Assembly: GCA_035504415.1 (NCBI GenBank)
Contig: DATJRY010000017.1
Coordinates: 62,001 to 126,000, forward strand
Source of the DNA: Candidatus Sulfotelmatobacter sp.
GTDB taxonomy: Bacteria; Vulcanimicrobiota; Vulcanimicrobiia; Vulcanimicrobiales; Vulcanimicrobiaceae
DNA: 64,000 nt
Reading direction: 5' to 3'
Under the pieces are notes generated by a model that had not been told where the DNA came from, did not search any database, and worked only from the letters and a program-made list of their open reading frames with translations. Positions 1 to 8,562 of the stretch are shown piece after piece; position 1 is the stretch's first letter; every line of letters starts with the position of its first letter. The position numbers and the translations under genes are program-made.

Positions 1-1479
1 GGCCGTTATCTCGACGAGGACGCCGAACGCTATCGGCGCCCGATCGTCTGCAACGTCTATCGCGATCCCATCGAGCTGTTCGACCGTCATCTGTACGAGA
101 AGGGCGGCGCGGTGCTGCACCAGCTGCGCGGCGAGCTGGGCTGGGAACGCATGAAGCGCTCGCTGCAGCGCTACGTCAGCGACAACGCCGGCCGCAACGT
201 CGAGACGATCGACCTGGTGCGCGCGATCGAGCGCGAGACCGGACGCAACTTGCGCGCGTTCTTCGCGCAATGGGTCGAGCGAGCGGGGCATCCGGAGATC
301 GAGGTCGCGTACCGCTGGGACGCGCAGCGTTCCGTCGCGCTGCTGACGGTCTCCCAGAAGCAGACCGTCGACGACGCGCACCCCGCCTACGACTTCTCGC
401 TCGAGGTCGGTTTCGTCGCCGACGCGCCGGCGCGCATCGCGACCGATGCCGGGCCCGACTCGTTGCCGGGCGAGACGCGGGTGCGGCTGCAGGTCGAGCG
501 CAGCACCCAGGTCTTCGCGATCCCGCTGCCGCGCGAACCGGGCCTGGTCCGCGTCGATCCGTCGGGCTGGCTGCTGGGCGCGTGGACGTGGTCGCTCGGC
601 ACCGACGCGCACGCGACCGTGCTGCGCAGCGATCCTTCGCCGCTGGCGCGCATTCGCGCGGCCAAGGCGCTGGCGAAAGACGGCAACCTGGTCGCGCGCG
701 AGGCGTTGGCGCACGCGCTCCGGCACGATCCGTTCTGGGGCGTCGGCGTCGAAGTCGCAGCCGCGCTCGGAAGCTCGCGCGCGCCGTCGGGCCGCACGAC
801 GCTGCTGAGCTGCGTCGACCATCCGCATCCGAAGGTGCGGCGCGCGATCGCCGAGGCGCTGGGCGCCTGGCGCGAGCCCGACGCGGCCGACGGACTGTTG
901 GGACTGCGCGAGGATCCGTCGTACCTGGTCGTCGCGGCGGCGCTGCACGCGCTGGGCCGCACGCGCGATCCGCGGGCCTACGACGCGCTCGTCGACGGTT
1001 TGACGACGCCGTCGTGGAACGAGACGATCGCGGCCGGAGCGGCGCGCGGCTTGGGCGCGCTGGCGGACGCGCGCGCGCTCCCGCTGCTGATCGAAGCGTT
1101 GGCGCCCGACCGGCCCGAAGCGTTGCGGCGCGCGGCCGTCGGCGCGATCGCGCAGCTCGGCACGCTCGTCGAGTCGACGCGCACGGCGGCCGTCGACGCC
1201 GTCGAACGGGCGCTCGAGGACCGGCTCTATCTGGTGCGCATGTCGGCCTATGCCGCCGCCGAGCGGCTCGCCGACGCGCGCCTGTTGGACACGCTCGACC
1301 GCCTGGCCGGGAGCGAGAACGACGGACGCCTGCGGCGCGACGCGGCCGAGGCCGCGGTCCGCGTGCGCGAAGCGCAGAAGACGCCGGCCGAGGTCGCGCA
1401 GCTGCGCGAGGAACTCGACCGGCTGCGCTCCGACGCGCAGGCGCTGCGCGAACGGCTCGACGCGCTCGAACCGCGGTGA
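1..1479 (+). CDS. M1-family aminopeptidase, C-terminal part, with HEAT repeats (5' end outside window)
   Basis: The frame is open from the first base, so the gene begins upstream; the first in-window GTG at 112 is not a credible start. The motif LYEKGG near fragment residue 31 matches the conserved tyrosine region that follows the HEXXH zinc site in M1 peptidases. The HEXXH itself must lie upstream. After a beta-rich segment, about residues 200-440 are alanine-rich repeated helical pairs typical of HEAT/PBS-lyase repeats, and the protein ends in a short charged coiled coil (about residues 460-490). This domain order is known for bacterial M1-like zinc aminopeptidases. It overlaps the next gene by 4 bases (GTGA), suggesting co-transcription. 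Substrate and location cannot be told without the N-terminus. Confidence 0.85.
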   Translation, partial: GRYLDEDAERYRRPIVCNVYRDPIELFDRHLYEKGGAVLHQLRGELGWERMKRSLQRYVSDNAGRNVETIDLVRAIERETGRNLRAFFAQWVERAGHPEIEVAYRWDAQRSVALLTVSQKQTVDDAHPAYDFSLEVGFVADAPARIATDAGPDSLPGETRVRLQVERSTQVFAIPLPREPGLVRVDPSGWLLGAWTWSLGTDAHATVLRSDPSPLARIRAAKALAKDGNLVAREALAHALRHDPFWGVGVEVAAALGSSRAPSGRTTLLSCVDHPHPKVRRAIAEALGAWREPDAADGLLGLREDPSYLVVAAALHALGRTRDPRAYDALVDGLTTPSWNETIAAGAARGLGALADARALPLLIEALAPDRPEALRRAAVGAIAQLGTLVESTRTAAVDAVERALEDRLYLVRMSAYAAAERLADARLLDTLDRLAGSENDGRLRRDAAEAAVRVREAQKTPAEVAQLREELDRLRSDAQALRERLDALEPR

Positions 1480-2951
1480 GCCGCACCGTGCTCAAGCTCG
1501 CCGTCGCGTTCGCGCTGGCGGCGCTGACGGCGTGTGCCCAACCGGCGCCCGAAGCGTCACCCTCGCCCGCACCCGTGCCCGCGGCCGCCACGATCGCGAC
1601 GGTGCCGCACGCACCCGCGTGGAGCGCGAGCGACGTGCGCGCGCTCGACGCGCAATTGCAGCGCGTGCTCGCACCCTCGGCGCTCGCCACTAGCGGCGTC
1701 GCGATCGTCGACGCCGCCGGACGCCCGCTGTTCGAGCGGCGCGAGCGCGTGCCGGTGGCGCCGGCCTCGACCTTCAAGCTGCTGGTCGCGACCACCGCGC
1801 TGACCGTGCTCGGGCCCGACTACCGCTTCACCACCATGCTCGAGAGCGAGGACGATCCGGTCGACGGCATCGTCCGTGGCGCGCTGTACCTGGTGGGCGG
1901 CGGCGATCCGACGCTCACGCGCGACGACCTGCGGGCCGGCGTCGGCGCGCTGGCGCGCGCCGGCATTCACGCGGTCGACGGCAGTTTGGTCGCCGACGCC
2001 AGCTCGTTCGCGGGACCCGAAGTCAACCCGGCCTGGGATCCCGACGACCTGCACTATGCCTACGGCGCGGGGACCAGCGCGCTCTCGCTCGATCAAGGCA
2101 CGGTCGAGTTCCGCCTCACCCCGGGCGTCGTGGGCGGCCCCGCGCACATCAGCGTCCTGCCGCCCTCGAGCGCGGTGCACGTCAGCGGTGGCCTGTTGAC
2201 CGGCTACACGACCGACCTGAGCATCCAGCGCGACCCGTTCCGCAACGACTTCACCGTCTCGGGCCGCGTCGCGGCGCGCGCGCCGCAGTCGTTCTTCCAA
2301 CCGATCACGGACCTGGCGCAGTACGCGGGCGAGGTCGCTGCGGCGATGCTGCACGCGCGCGACATCGCGCTCGACGGGCCGGTGCGCACGGGGATCGCGC
2401 CGCTGGCCGGCGACGTGCTCTGGCGGCACCACTCGGCCCCGCTGCGCGCGATCGTGCACGACATGCTGTTCGACTCGAACAACCACTTCGCCGAGCAGCT
2501 GCTGCGCACGGTCGGCGAGACGCGCGGCGGCGGCACCGTGGCGAGCGGTGCGGTCGTCGAGCGCGCCATCCTCACCCGCGACGGCGTGCCGCAGCCGGGC
2601 TTGCACATCGTCGACGGCAGCGGTCTGGCGCCCAGCGACCGGGTCGCGCCGATCACGCTCGCCACGCTGTTGGCGCGCGCGACCTACGAACCCGTCGGCG
2701 CGGTGCTCTACGACGATCTGCCGCGCGTCGGGATCGAGGGAACGGTGCGCTATCGCGACGTCACCGACGCGCTCGGGCGCTCGCGCGCGAAGAGCGGCCA
2801 CATCTCGGGCGTCAACGCGCTGGCCGGCTACGTCGAGACGCGCAGGCACGGCCGGGTCAGCTTCGCGATCGTGGTCAACGACCGGCGAGCCGACGCGGGC
2901 CCGGTCGATCGCGGGATCGACCAGGCCTTGGATCTGCTGGCGCGCAGTTAG
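1476..2951 (+). CDS. dacB: D-alanyl-D-alanine carboxypeptidase/endopeptidase, PBP4 type (peptidase S13)
   Basis: This 491-residue penicillin-binding protein trims or cleaves peptidoglycan cross-links in the periplasm or on the cell surface. All three serine-acyl-enzyme motifs are present and correctly spaced: STFK (Ser98-Lys101), SNN (334-336) and KSG (439-441). The long insert between motifs 1 and 2 is typical of the S13/PBP4 class. The GTG at 1476 overlaps the upstream stop as GTGA. It gives a signal peptide with a lipobox-like LTAC ending at Cys20, then a proline/alanine-rich linker, so it is probably a lipoprotein. The frame is open far upstream, but only this start gives a sensible signal sequence. 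Confidence 0.93.
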   Translation: MSRTVLKLAVAFALAALTACAQPAPEASPSPAPVPAAATIATVPHAPAWSASDVRALDAQLQRVLAPSALATSGVAIVDAAGRPLFERRERVPVAPASTFKLLVATTALTVLGPDYRFTTMLESEDDPVDGIVRGALYLVGGGDPTLTRDDLRAGVGALARAGIHAVDGSLVADASSFAGPEVNPAWDPDDLHYAYGAGTSALSLDQGTVEFRLTPGVVGGPAHISVLPPSSAVHVSGGLLTGYTTDLSIQRDPFRNDFTVSGRVAARAPQSFFQPITDLAQYAGEVAAAMLHARDIALDGPVRTGIAPLAGDVLWRHHSAPLRAIVHDMLFDSNNHFAEQLLRTVGETRGGGTVASGAVVERAILTRDGVPQPGLHIVDGSGLAPSDRVAPITLATLLARATYEPVGAVLYDDLPRVGIEGTVRYRDVTDALGRSRAKSGHISGVNALAGYVETRRHGRVSFAIVVNDRRADAGPVDRGIDQALDLLARS

Positions 2952-3071
2952 CGCGCCGGCGGGCCGGACCGACGGATCGGCCGCCTAGCACGGCACCCGA
3001 CCGGCTCCTGCAGGTCCGCAAGGCGAGCTCGAGGCGGGGTTATCCGGCTCCCCCGCGCGAAACGGCGCCCG

Positions 3072-4478
3072 GTGCTGACCGCCCTCGATCCCGACCTGTT
3101 GGCCCGCGTGCTCGCGCGCGCGTTGCGGCGGGGCGGCGACTTCGCCGACGTGTTCTTCGAGCACCGGCTGACCCAGACGTTTCGCCTGCAGGACGGCGCG
3201 ATCCGCGAGGCGTCGACGACGCTGGTGCGCGGCGCGGGCGTGCGCGTCGTGACCGGCGAGCGCGCCGGCTACGCCTTCTCCGACGATCTCGACGAAGCGG
3301 CGCTGCTGCGGGCCGCCGAGGCCGCGTCGCTGATCGCCCGCGACGGGCGCGAGCACGCCGCGACGGTCGCGCTCGGGCCGGGGCACGGGGCGCCGGACCT
3401 CTACCGGCCGCATCCCGACGGACCGGCCGACTCGCAGCGCTACGTCGACCTGTTGGCGCGCGCCGACGTCGCCGCGCGCGGCTACGATCCGCGCGTCGTC
3501 GCGGTCAACGCGTTCATCTCCGACGAGGTGCAGTACGTCCAGGTCGCCGGCAGCGACGGTCGGCTGGTGCACGACCGCCGCCCGCTGGTCGCGCTCGGCG
3601 TGCAGGTCGTGGCGCGCGAAGGCTCGCAGCGCGAGAACGGGTACGTCGGCGACGGCGGCCGCACCAGCATCGCCGTCTACGACGAGGTCACGCCGGAATC
3701 GCTCGCGCAGGAGTCCGCGCGCACCGCGACCATGAAGCTCGGCGCCCGCTCCGCGCCGGCCGGCGAGATGCCGGTCGTGATCGGCCCGGGCGGCGGCGGC
3801 GTGCTGCTACACGAGGCCGTCGGGCACGGGCTCGAGGCGGATTTCAACCGGAAGGGGACCTCGCTCTACAGCGGCCGCGTCGGCGAGCGCGTCGCGAGCG
3901 ACATGGTGACGATCTACGACGACGGCAACCTGCCCGGCGAGCGCGGCACGGTCGCGGTCGACGACGAGGGAACGCCGGGCCAGCACAAGGTGCTGGTCGA
4001 GAACGGCATCTTGCGCGGGTACATGCAAGACCGGCAGAACGCGCACCTGATGGGCGTCGCGTCGACCGGCAGCGGGCGCCGCGAGTCGTATCGCGTGCTG
4101 CCGATTCCGCGCATGTGCAACACCTACATGCCCAGCGGCGGCTCGACGGCCGAGGAGGTCGTCGGCTCGATCGAGCGCGGGCTCTACGCCGCCTCGTTCT
4201 CGGGCGGACAAGTCGAGATCAGCAAGGGCGACTTCGTCTTCATGGTCGGCGAAGGCTACCTGATCGAGAACGGCCGCATCACCGCGCCGGTGCGCGGCGC
4301 GACCTTGGTCGGCAATGGACCGGACGTGATGACGAAGGTGACGATGGTCGGCAACGACGGCCGGCTCGCGCACCGCTCCTACACCTGCGGCAAGGCCGGG
4401 CAGCGCGTCCCGGTCGGCGTCGGCATCCCGACCGTCAAGCTGTCGGCGTGCACGGTCGGCGGGACCGGCCGTGGCTGA
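3072..4478 (+). CDS. tldD: TldD, metalloprotease subunit of the TldD/TldE complex
   Basis: This 468-residue protein is the zinc subunit of the TldD-TldE protease, known for degrading unfolded peptides, maturing some RiPPs (microcin B17) and acting in CcdA turnover. It has the characteristic HEAVGH metal motif at 247-252, the GGG stretch just before it, and a C-terminal TCGK-GQ-VPVG block with Cys439, which corresponds to the third metal ligand region of the family. The GTG start at 3072 follows a 120-base spacer with no evident feature. The stop is 8 bases inside tldE, so the pair is translationally coupled. Confidence 0.95.
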   Translation: MLTALDPDLLARVLARALRRGGDFADVFFEHRLTQTFRLQDGAIREASTTLVRGAGVRVVTGERAGYAFSDDLDEAALLRAAEAASLIARDGREHAATVALGPGHGAPDLYRPHPDGPADSQRYVDLLARADVAARGYDPRVVAVNAFISDEVQYVQVAGSDGRLVHDRRPLVALGVQVVAREGSQRENGYVGDGGRTSIAVYDEVTPESLAQESARTATMKLGARSAPAGEMPVVIGPGGGGVLLHEAVGHGLEADFNRKGTSLYSGRVGERVASDMVTIYDDGNLPGERGTVAVDDEGTPGQHKVLVENGILRGYMQDRQNAHLMGVASTGSGRRESYRVLPIPRMCNTYMPSGGSTAEEVVGSIERGLYAASFSGGQVEISKGDFVFMVGEGYLIENGRITAPVRGATLVGNGPDVMTKVTMVGNDGRLAHRSYTCGKAGQRVPVGVGIPTVKLSACTVGGTGRG

Positions 4479-5817
4479 TCCGCGCGACGAAGCGCTGGCG
4501 CTCGCGCAGACGGCGATCGAGCTGGCGCGGCGCGCCGGCGCGAGCGAAGCCGAGGCGACCGTCTCGGTCGTCGACCGCTTCTCGTGCGAGGCGCGCCTGG
4601 CCGAGATCACCGTGCTCGAACGCTCGCGCGGCCGCACGCTGAGCGTGCGCACGTTCACCGGCAAGCGGCGGGCGACGCTCACGACCACCGATCTGACCCA
4701 CGCGGGGATCGATCAGCTGGTGCGGCGCGCGGTCGCGGCGGCGGCCTACGCCGGCGAAGATCCGTGCGCGGGACTGCCCGAGGAGTTCGCGAGCGACGAG
4801 GTCTGCGATCACGACTTGTTCACCGTCGCCGACGACGTCGCGGAGCGACCGGACGAGGCCAAGCTCGAAGACGCGCTGGCGATGGAGCGGGCCGTGCGCG
4901 AGACCGACGTGCGCATCGAGAACTCCAACGGCTCGCGCGTGCGCGACTCCGTCTCCTCGTTCGCGCTCGCCAACACGCGCGGCTTTCGCGGCGTGACGCA
5001 CGGCACGAGCGTCTCGCGGATGACCGCGCCCGTCGCGCGCGACGGCGAGGACAAGCGCATCGGCCACTACGGGACGGCCGCGCGCGGTTGGACGACCGCC
5101 GAGAGTACGCTCGCGGTCGCGCGCCACGCCGTGCACCGGGCCGTCGCGCTGATCGGCGCGCGCAAGCCGCCGACCGAACGGGTCGCGGTGATCTTCGAAC
5201 GCGACGCGGCGGCAGCCGTGTTGGGCGACGTCTTCGCGGCGCTCAGCGCCGCCAACGTCGCGCTGGGAAACTCGTGGCTGGCGGGCCGCGTCGGCGAACG
5301 CGTCGGCAGCGAGCTGGTCACGCTGGTCGACGACGGCCGCCTCAAAGGCGGGCTGGGCAGCGCGCCGTTCGACGCCGAGGGGACGGCGACGCGCGAGACG
5401 GTCGCGGTGCGCGGCGGCGTCGTCGCGTCGTACCTCAGCGACACGTACTGGGGTCGCAAGATCGGCATCGCTTCGACCGGCAACGCCGAGAGCGGCGGCG
5501 TCGGCCCCAGCAACTTCTACTTGGTGCCGGGCTCGGGGACGCTCGACGACCTGGTGGCTTCGACCGAGCGCGGCGTGCTGGTGCTCGGCACGATCGGGTT
5601 CGCGACCGAGCACGCCAGCGGCGTGTACAGCCGCGGCGCCAGCGGGATCTGGATCGAGGACGGTGTCCCGACGCACCCGATCGACGAGTTCACCATCGCC
5701 TCGACCTTCCCCGAGATGCTGGCCGGCGTCGACGCGATCGCGGGCGACCTGCGCTTCGACGGCGCCGTCTGCGCGCCGTCGTTCCGCATCGCCGAGATGA
5801 CGCTCAGCGGAACGTGA
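4471..5817 (+). CDS. tldE: TldE/PmbA, non-catalytic partner of TldD
   Basis: This 448-residue paralogue of TldD shares the same fold and the family's C-terminal region, but lacks the HExxxH site. That is the normal state of TldE/PmbA, which forms the heterodimeric cavity with TldD. Recognisable segments are the early ARRAGASEAEA helix, the GNSWLAGRVG block and the ASTGNAESGG-VGPSNFYL block. GTG at 4471 overlaps the tldD stop by 8 bases. The gene is followed by a small secreted protein that overlaps it by 4 bases. Confidence 0.92.
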   Translation: MADPRDEALALAQTAIELARRAGASEAEATVSVVDRFSCEARLAEITVLERSRGRTLSVRTFTGKRRATLTTTDLTHAGIDQLVRRAVAAAAYAGEDPCAGLPEEFASDEVCDHDLFTVADDVAERPDEAKLEDALAMERAVRETDVRIENSNGSRVRDSVSSFALANTRGFRGVTHGTSVSRMTAPVARDGEDKRIGHYGTAARGWTTAESTLAVARHAVHRAVALIGARKPPTERVAVIFERDAAAAVLGDVFAALSAANVALGNSWLAGRVGERVGSELVTLVDDGRLKGGLGSAPFDAEGTATRETVAVRGGVVASYLSDTYWGRKIGIASTGNAESGGVGPSNFYLVPGSGTLDDLVASTERGVLVLGTIGFATEHASGVYSRGASGIWIEDGVPTHPIDEFTIASTFPEMLAGVDAIAGDLRFDGAVCAPSFRIAEMTLSGT

Positions 5818-6212
5818 CGCGCGCGCAGCTGCTCGCGCTGGCGGCGGCGCCGCTCGTCCCCGCGACGCGCATCGCGCGCGGCGGCTGCGCGCCGACGATC
5901 GCCGCACCGGTGCGCGCCCCCGAGGCGCCGCCCGAGCTGACCGCGATCTGGCTCTCGCAGCCCGACTACCGGTGGGGCGACCTGGCCCGCATCCACGTCG
6001 TCGCCTCGACCAACGTCGCGCTGGTCGAGCTGCGCGTCGGTCCCTACGGGCGCGCGCTGACGAAGCGCGCGCCCGGGCAGTTCACCGGTGTGTACCGCTT
6101 CCCGTTCTTGCCACCGTTCGTGCACCCGCGCTATACGCTGACGTTCCGCTTCGTGGCGCGCACGACGGCGGGGACGCCGACCGCCCGCGAGCTGTCCGTC
6201 CCGTTGCACTGA
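5814..6212 (+). CDS. Small secreted protein of unknown function, coupled to tldE
   Basis: This 132-residue product starts at a GTG overlapping the tldE stop (GTGA). The first 25 or so residues are a hydrophobic alanine/leucine segment that could be a signal peptide. The rest has a beta-rich pattern with alternating hydrophobics and aromatics (for example the PGQFTGVYRFPFLPP region), which suggests an Ig-like or beta-sandwich fold. I do not recognise a family. Because it is coupled to tldD/tldE it could act with, or be a client of, that protease; this is inference only. Its last 131 bases overlap the convergent membrane-protein gene on the other strand, so one of the two 3' ends may be shorter. 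Confidence 0.6.
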   Translation: MTRAQLLALAAAPLVPATRIARGGCAPTIAAPVRAPEAPPELTAIWLSQPDYRWGDLARIHVVASTNVALVELRVGPYGRALTKRAPGQFTGVYRFPFLPPFVHPRYTLTFRFVARTTAGTPTARELSVPLH

Positions 6213-7488
6213 CCGCGTCGGGAGCGCCGGGCGCGTACGGGCCCAAGCGCGCGGCCCGCAGCGCCGCCGCCTGCGCGCGCAGGAACGCCGGATCGTTCTC
6301 GTACTGCGCCAGCTCGTCGTCGTCGACCGCGGCCGGATCGGCGAGCGCAGCCGCGGCGGCGCGCTGCATTCCGGCCAGCTGCAGCGCCTCGAAGGCACCC
6401 GCGGCGTTCGCGACCACGAACAGCACGCCGGCCAGCGCGTACGCGGCGCGGTGCGGCGCGGCGCGCGTCGCCGGAACCTGCGCGGCGAGCCCGACCAGCG
6501 CGATCCAGCCCAGCGTCGCCGGCGTCGTGTAACGGAAGGCCAGCGCCGCTTCGACGGTGTTGCCGGCGCGTCCGGCGGTTTCGAGCACCGCTGCGACCAG
6601 CGCGAAGGCCAGCAGCGCCAACCACGGCGCGGGCGTGGTGCCGGCGCGCGCGGCGCGCACGCCGAGCGTGCCGCACGCGATCAGCAGCGCCAGCCCGAGC
6701 AGCTCGCACGTCCAGCGTCCACCGGCTAGGCCCAGCGGCGCGCCCAGATAGGCGAGCAGGAACTGCGGCCCGTCCACGAACGGCGCCGCCGCGCCGCCGA
6801 TCCAGCCGTTCTCGAAGCGCGGCAGGTGGTAACCGTGCAGAAACACGACCGCCGCGATCGCGCCGAGCAGCAGCCACAGCGCGAGCCGCACCCGATCGCG
6901 CAGGAGCAGCACCGCCCCCGCGACCCACGTCGCGAACCCGAACAACAGCGAGAAGCTGGCGATCAGCGCGCACGCGACGGCCAGCGCGAAGCGCGCGCCC
7001 GACGGGCGTCCGTCGAGCGCCCACACGACGCCGAGCGCACACGCTTGGACGATGAACCACGAGAGCTGGAAGCCCCACAGCCAGTTCTCCGCCTGCACGA
7101 ACGAGTACAGCAACAGGCTTGCGAGCAGGAACGCGCTCGCGGCGCGCGCGCTCGTCCCGAGCCGGCGCCGCACGATGGCCAGCAGCGATGCTTGCGCCAG
7201 CGCGACGAACGAGACCGAGAGCAGCGCCTCGACGCGCACGTTCCAGCCGTCCAGGCGCGCCAACCCGAGGGCGAGCAGGGTGGGGACGACGCTGCGGTGC
7301 GCGCCCTGCGGCGCCCAGACGTCGGCAAGGTGCAGCGTGCCGGCGTGCTGCGCCAGCACCAGCGGCGACCAGATCCACTCGTCGTACATCGGGATGTCGA
7401 CCACGCAGGCCGCCACGATCGCCAGCACGGCGAGCGGGAGGAGCCAGGCCGACAGCGTCGGCGTGCGGGTGGTGGGACCGGCGATCAC
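6082..7488 (-). CDS. Polytopic membrane protein (glycosyltransferase-like hydrophobic architecture), function unknown
   Basis: This 468-residue protein has roughly ten hydrophobic segments, starting with one at residues 10-30. An early periplasmic-type loop carries an acidic DIPMYDEW motif, an arrangement often seen in GT39/GT83-like polyprenol-sugar glycosyltransferases. This resemblance is weak and no family is asserted. The GTG start at 7488 overlaps the stop of the upstream cyclase (GTGA), so the two form a minus-strand operon. The C-terminal 40 residues (RTARGRSAS...) are low-complexity and lie over the convergent gene. Confidence 0.65.
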   Translation of the reverse strand: MIAGPTTRTPTLSAWLLPLAVLAIVAACVVDIPMYDEWIWSPLVLAQHAGTLHLADVWAPQGAHRSVVPTLLALGLARLDGWNVRVEALLSVSFVALAQASLLAIVRRRLGTSARAASAFLLASLLLYSFVQAENWLWGFQLSWFIVQACALGVVWALDGRPSGARFALAVACALIASFSLLFGFATWVAGAVLLLRDRVRLALWLLLGAIAAVVFLHGYHLPRFENGWIGGAAAPFVDGPQFLLAYLGAPLGLAGGRWTCELLGLALLIACGTLGVRAARAGTTPAPWLALLAFALVAAVLETAGRAGNTVEAALAFRYTTPATLGWIALVGLAAQVPATRAAPHRAAYALAGVLFVVANAAGAFEALQLAGMQRAAAAALADPAAVDDDELAQYENDPAFLRAQAAALRAARLGPYAPGAPDAVSATGRTARGRSASPPSCAPRSGTSAYSAGARTVARTGSGTHR

Positions 7489-8441
7489 CCGGCCGGCTTC
7501 GCCGGGACCGTCTCCCGTACCGTCGCCACGCGGGCGATCGGTGCCGCGCTGATCGCGAAGACGTCGATCGGCTCGTTCTTGCCGCGCAGCTGCTGCGTGC
7601 CCAGCGCGTGGACCAGATACTGATCGGGGTCGCGCACGGCTTGCACGACGTCCTCGGTGGCGACGATCGGCACCGCCAACTGCTTGGATATCCCTTCGAC
7701 CCGTTTGGCGGTGTTGACCGTGTCGGAGACGACCGTCGCGTCCAGGTGCAGCGCGTCGCCGACCGTGCCGAAGGTCACCGGGCCGGTATGCACGCCGATC
7801 CCGATCTCGATCGGCGGCCCGAGCCGTTCGGCATTGAGCTGCGCGACGGCATCTTGCAGCGCCAGCGCCGTGTCGAGCGCGTCCTCGACGCAGCGCGGGA
7901 AGAGCGCCATGTAGCCGTCGCCGAGATAGCGGTCGATGCTGCCGTGGTGGCGGCGCACGACGCGCGCGGAGCGGGCGAAGAAGTCGGCGATCAGAACGAA
8001 CGCGGCCTCGGAGTCCAGCGACTCGGTCAGCGCCGTCGAGTCGCGGATGTCGGCGAACACGACCGTCATCGGATGGGTGGCGCGGTCGCCCAGGCTGACC
8101 TCGGCCAGCGACGCGCGTCCCAGCCGCTCGACGAGCGTGCGCGGCAAGAAGCGGCCGCGCGCGACGCCTTCGCGTTCGAGCGCGGCGACCAGCCGGATCG
8201 AGCGCTCGCGGCGGGCGCGCAGCAGGCTCTCGGCGAGGCGCGCCGCGCCCGAAAGGCCCAGCACCAGCGCGACGCCGGCGAAGACGCCGCTGATATCGGT
8301 CAGGGCGAGCACGGTTCCGCCGGCGGCCAGGGCGGCCGCCTCCCACCGTTCGCGGCCGGCGCCCAGCGCCCGGCCGCCGGCAACGGCGACCGTCGCGACG
8401 GTCGCGAACGACCCTGCCGCGAAGGTCATGACGCCGGTCAT
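7485..8441 (-). CDS. Membrane-anchored class III adenylate/guanylate cyclase
   Basis: This 318-residue signalling enzyme is predicted to make a cyclic nucleotide. The N-terminus has two hydrophobic segments (about residues 5-25 and 36-63), then a linker helix, then the catalytic domain from about residue 120. Catalytic elements are visible: FADIRDST with metal-binding Asp131, YLGDGYMALF with Asp175, the GVHTGPV strand, and SDTVNTAKR with transition-state residues Asn243 and Arg247. ATG 8441 is chosen because the frame upstream reads into the divergent malic-enzyme gene. Whether it makes cAMP or cGMP is uncertain. It is co-transcribed with the following membrane protein. Confidence 0.88.
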   Translation of the reverse strand: MTGVMTFAAGSFATVATVAVAGGRALGAGRERWEAAALAAGGTVLALTDISGVFAGVALVLGLSGAARLAESLLRARRERSIRLVAALEREGVARGRFLPRTLVERLGRASLAEVSLGDRATHPMTVVFADIRDSTALTESLDSEAAFVLIADFFARSARVVRRHHGSIDRYLGDGYMALFPRCVEDALDTALALQDAVAQLNAERLGPPIEIGIGVHTGPVTFGTVGDALHLDATVVSDTVNTAKRVEGISKQLAVPIVATEDVVQAVRDPDQYLVHALGTQQLRGKNEPIDVFAISAAPIARVATVRETVPAKPAG

Positions 8442-8562
8442 GATCTTAGGATGCCCAGAACCGGACGCGGCGTCGACCGGCGACGGGTCGCCCGGTTCGA
8501 CGCCCGCCGGGACGGCCGTCCGGCGAGGACCGCCCGGGTGCGGCACCGTACGGGGACAGGTA
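8442..8562. promoter_or_regulatory. Divergent intergenic region with hairpin and palindrome
   Basis: These 121 bases separate the cyclase and malic-enzyme starts and should hold both promoters, though no clear hexamers are visible. An imperfect hairpin spans 8469-8504 (GGCGTCGACCGG pairing with CCCGGTTCGACGCC). A perfect 12-base palindrome, GGACGGCCGTCC, lies at 8510-8521. Either could be an operator, but such palindromes also arise by chance at this GC content. Confidence 0.3.
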
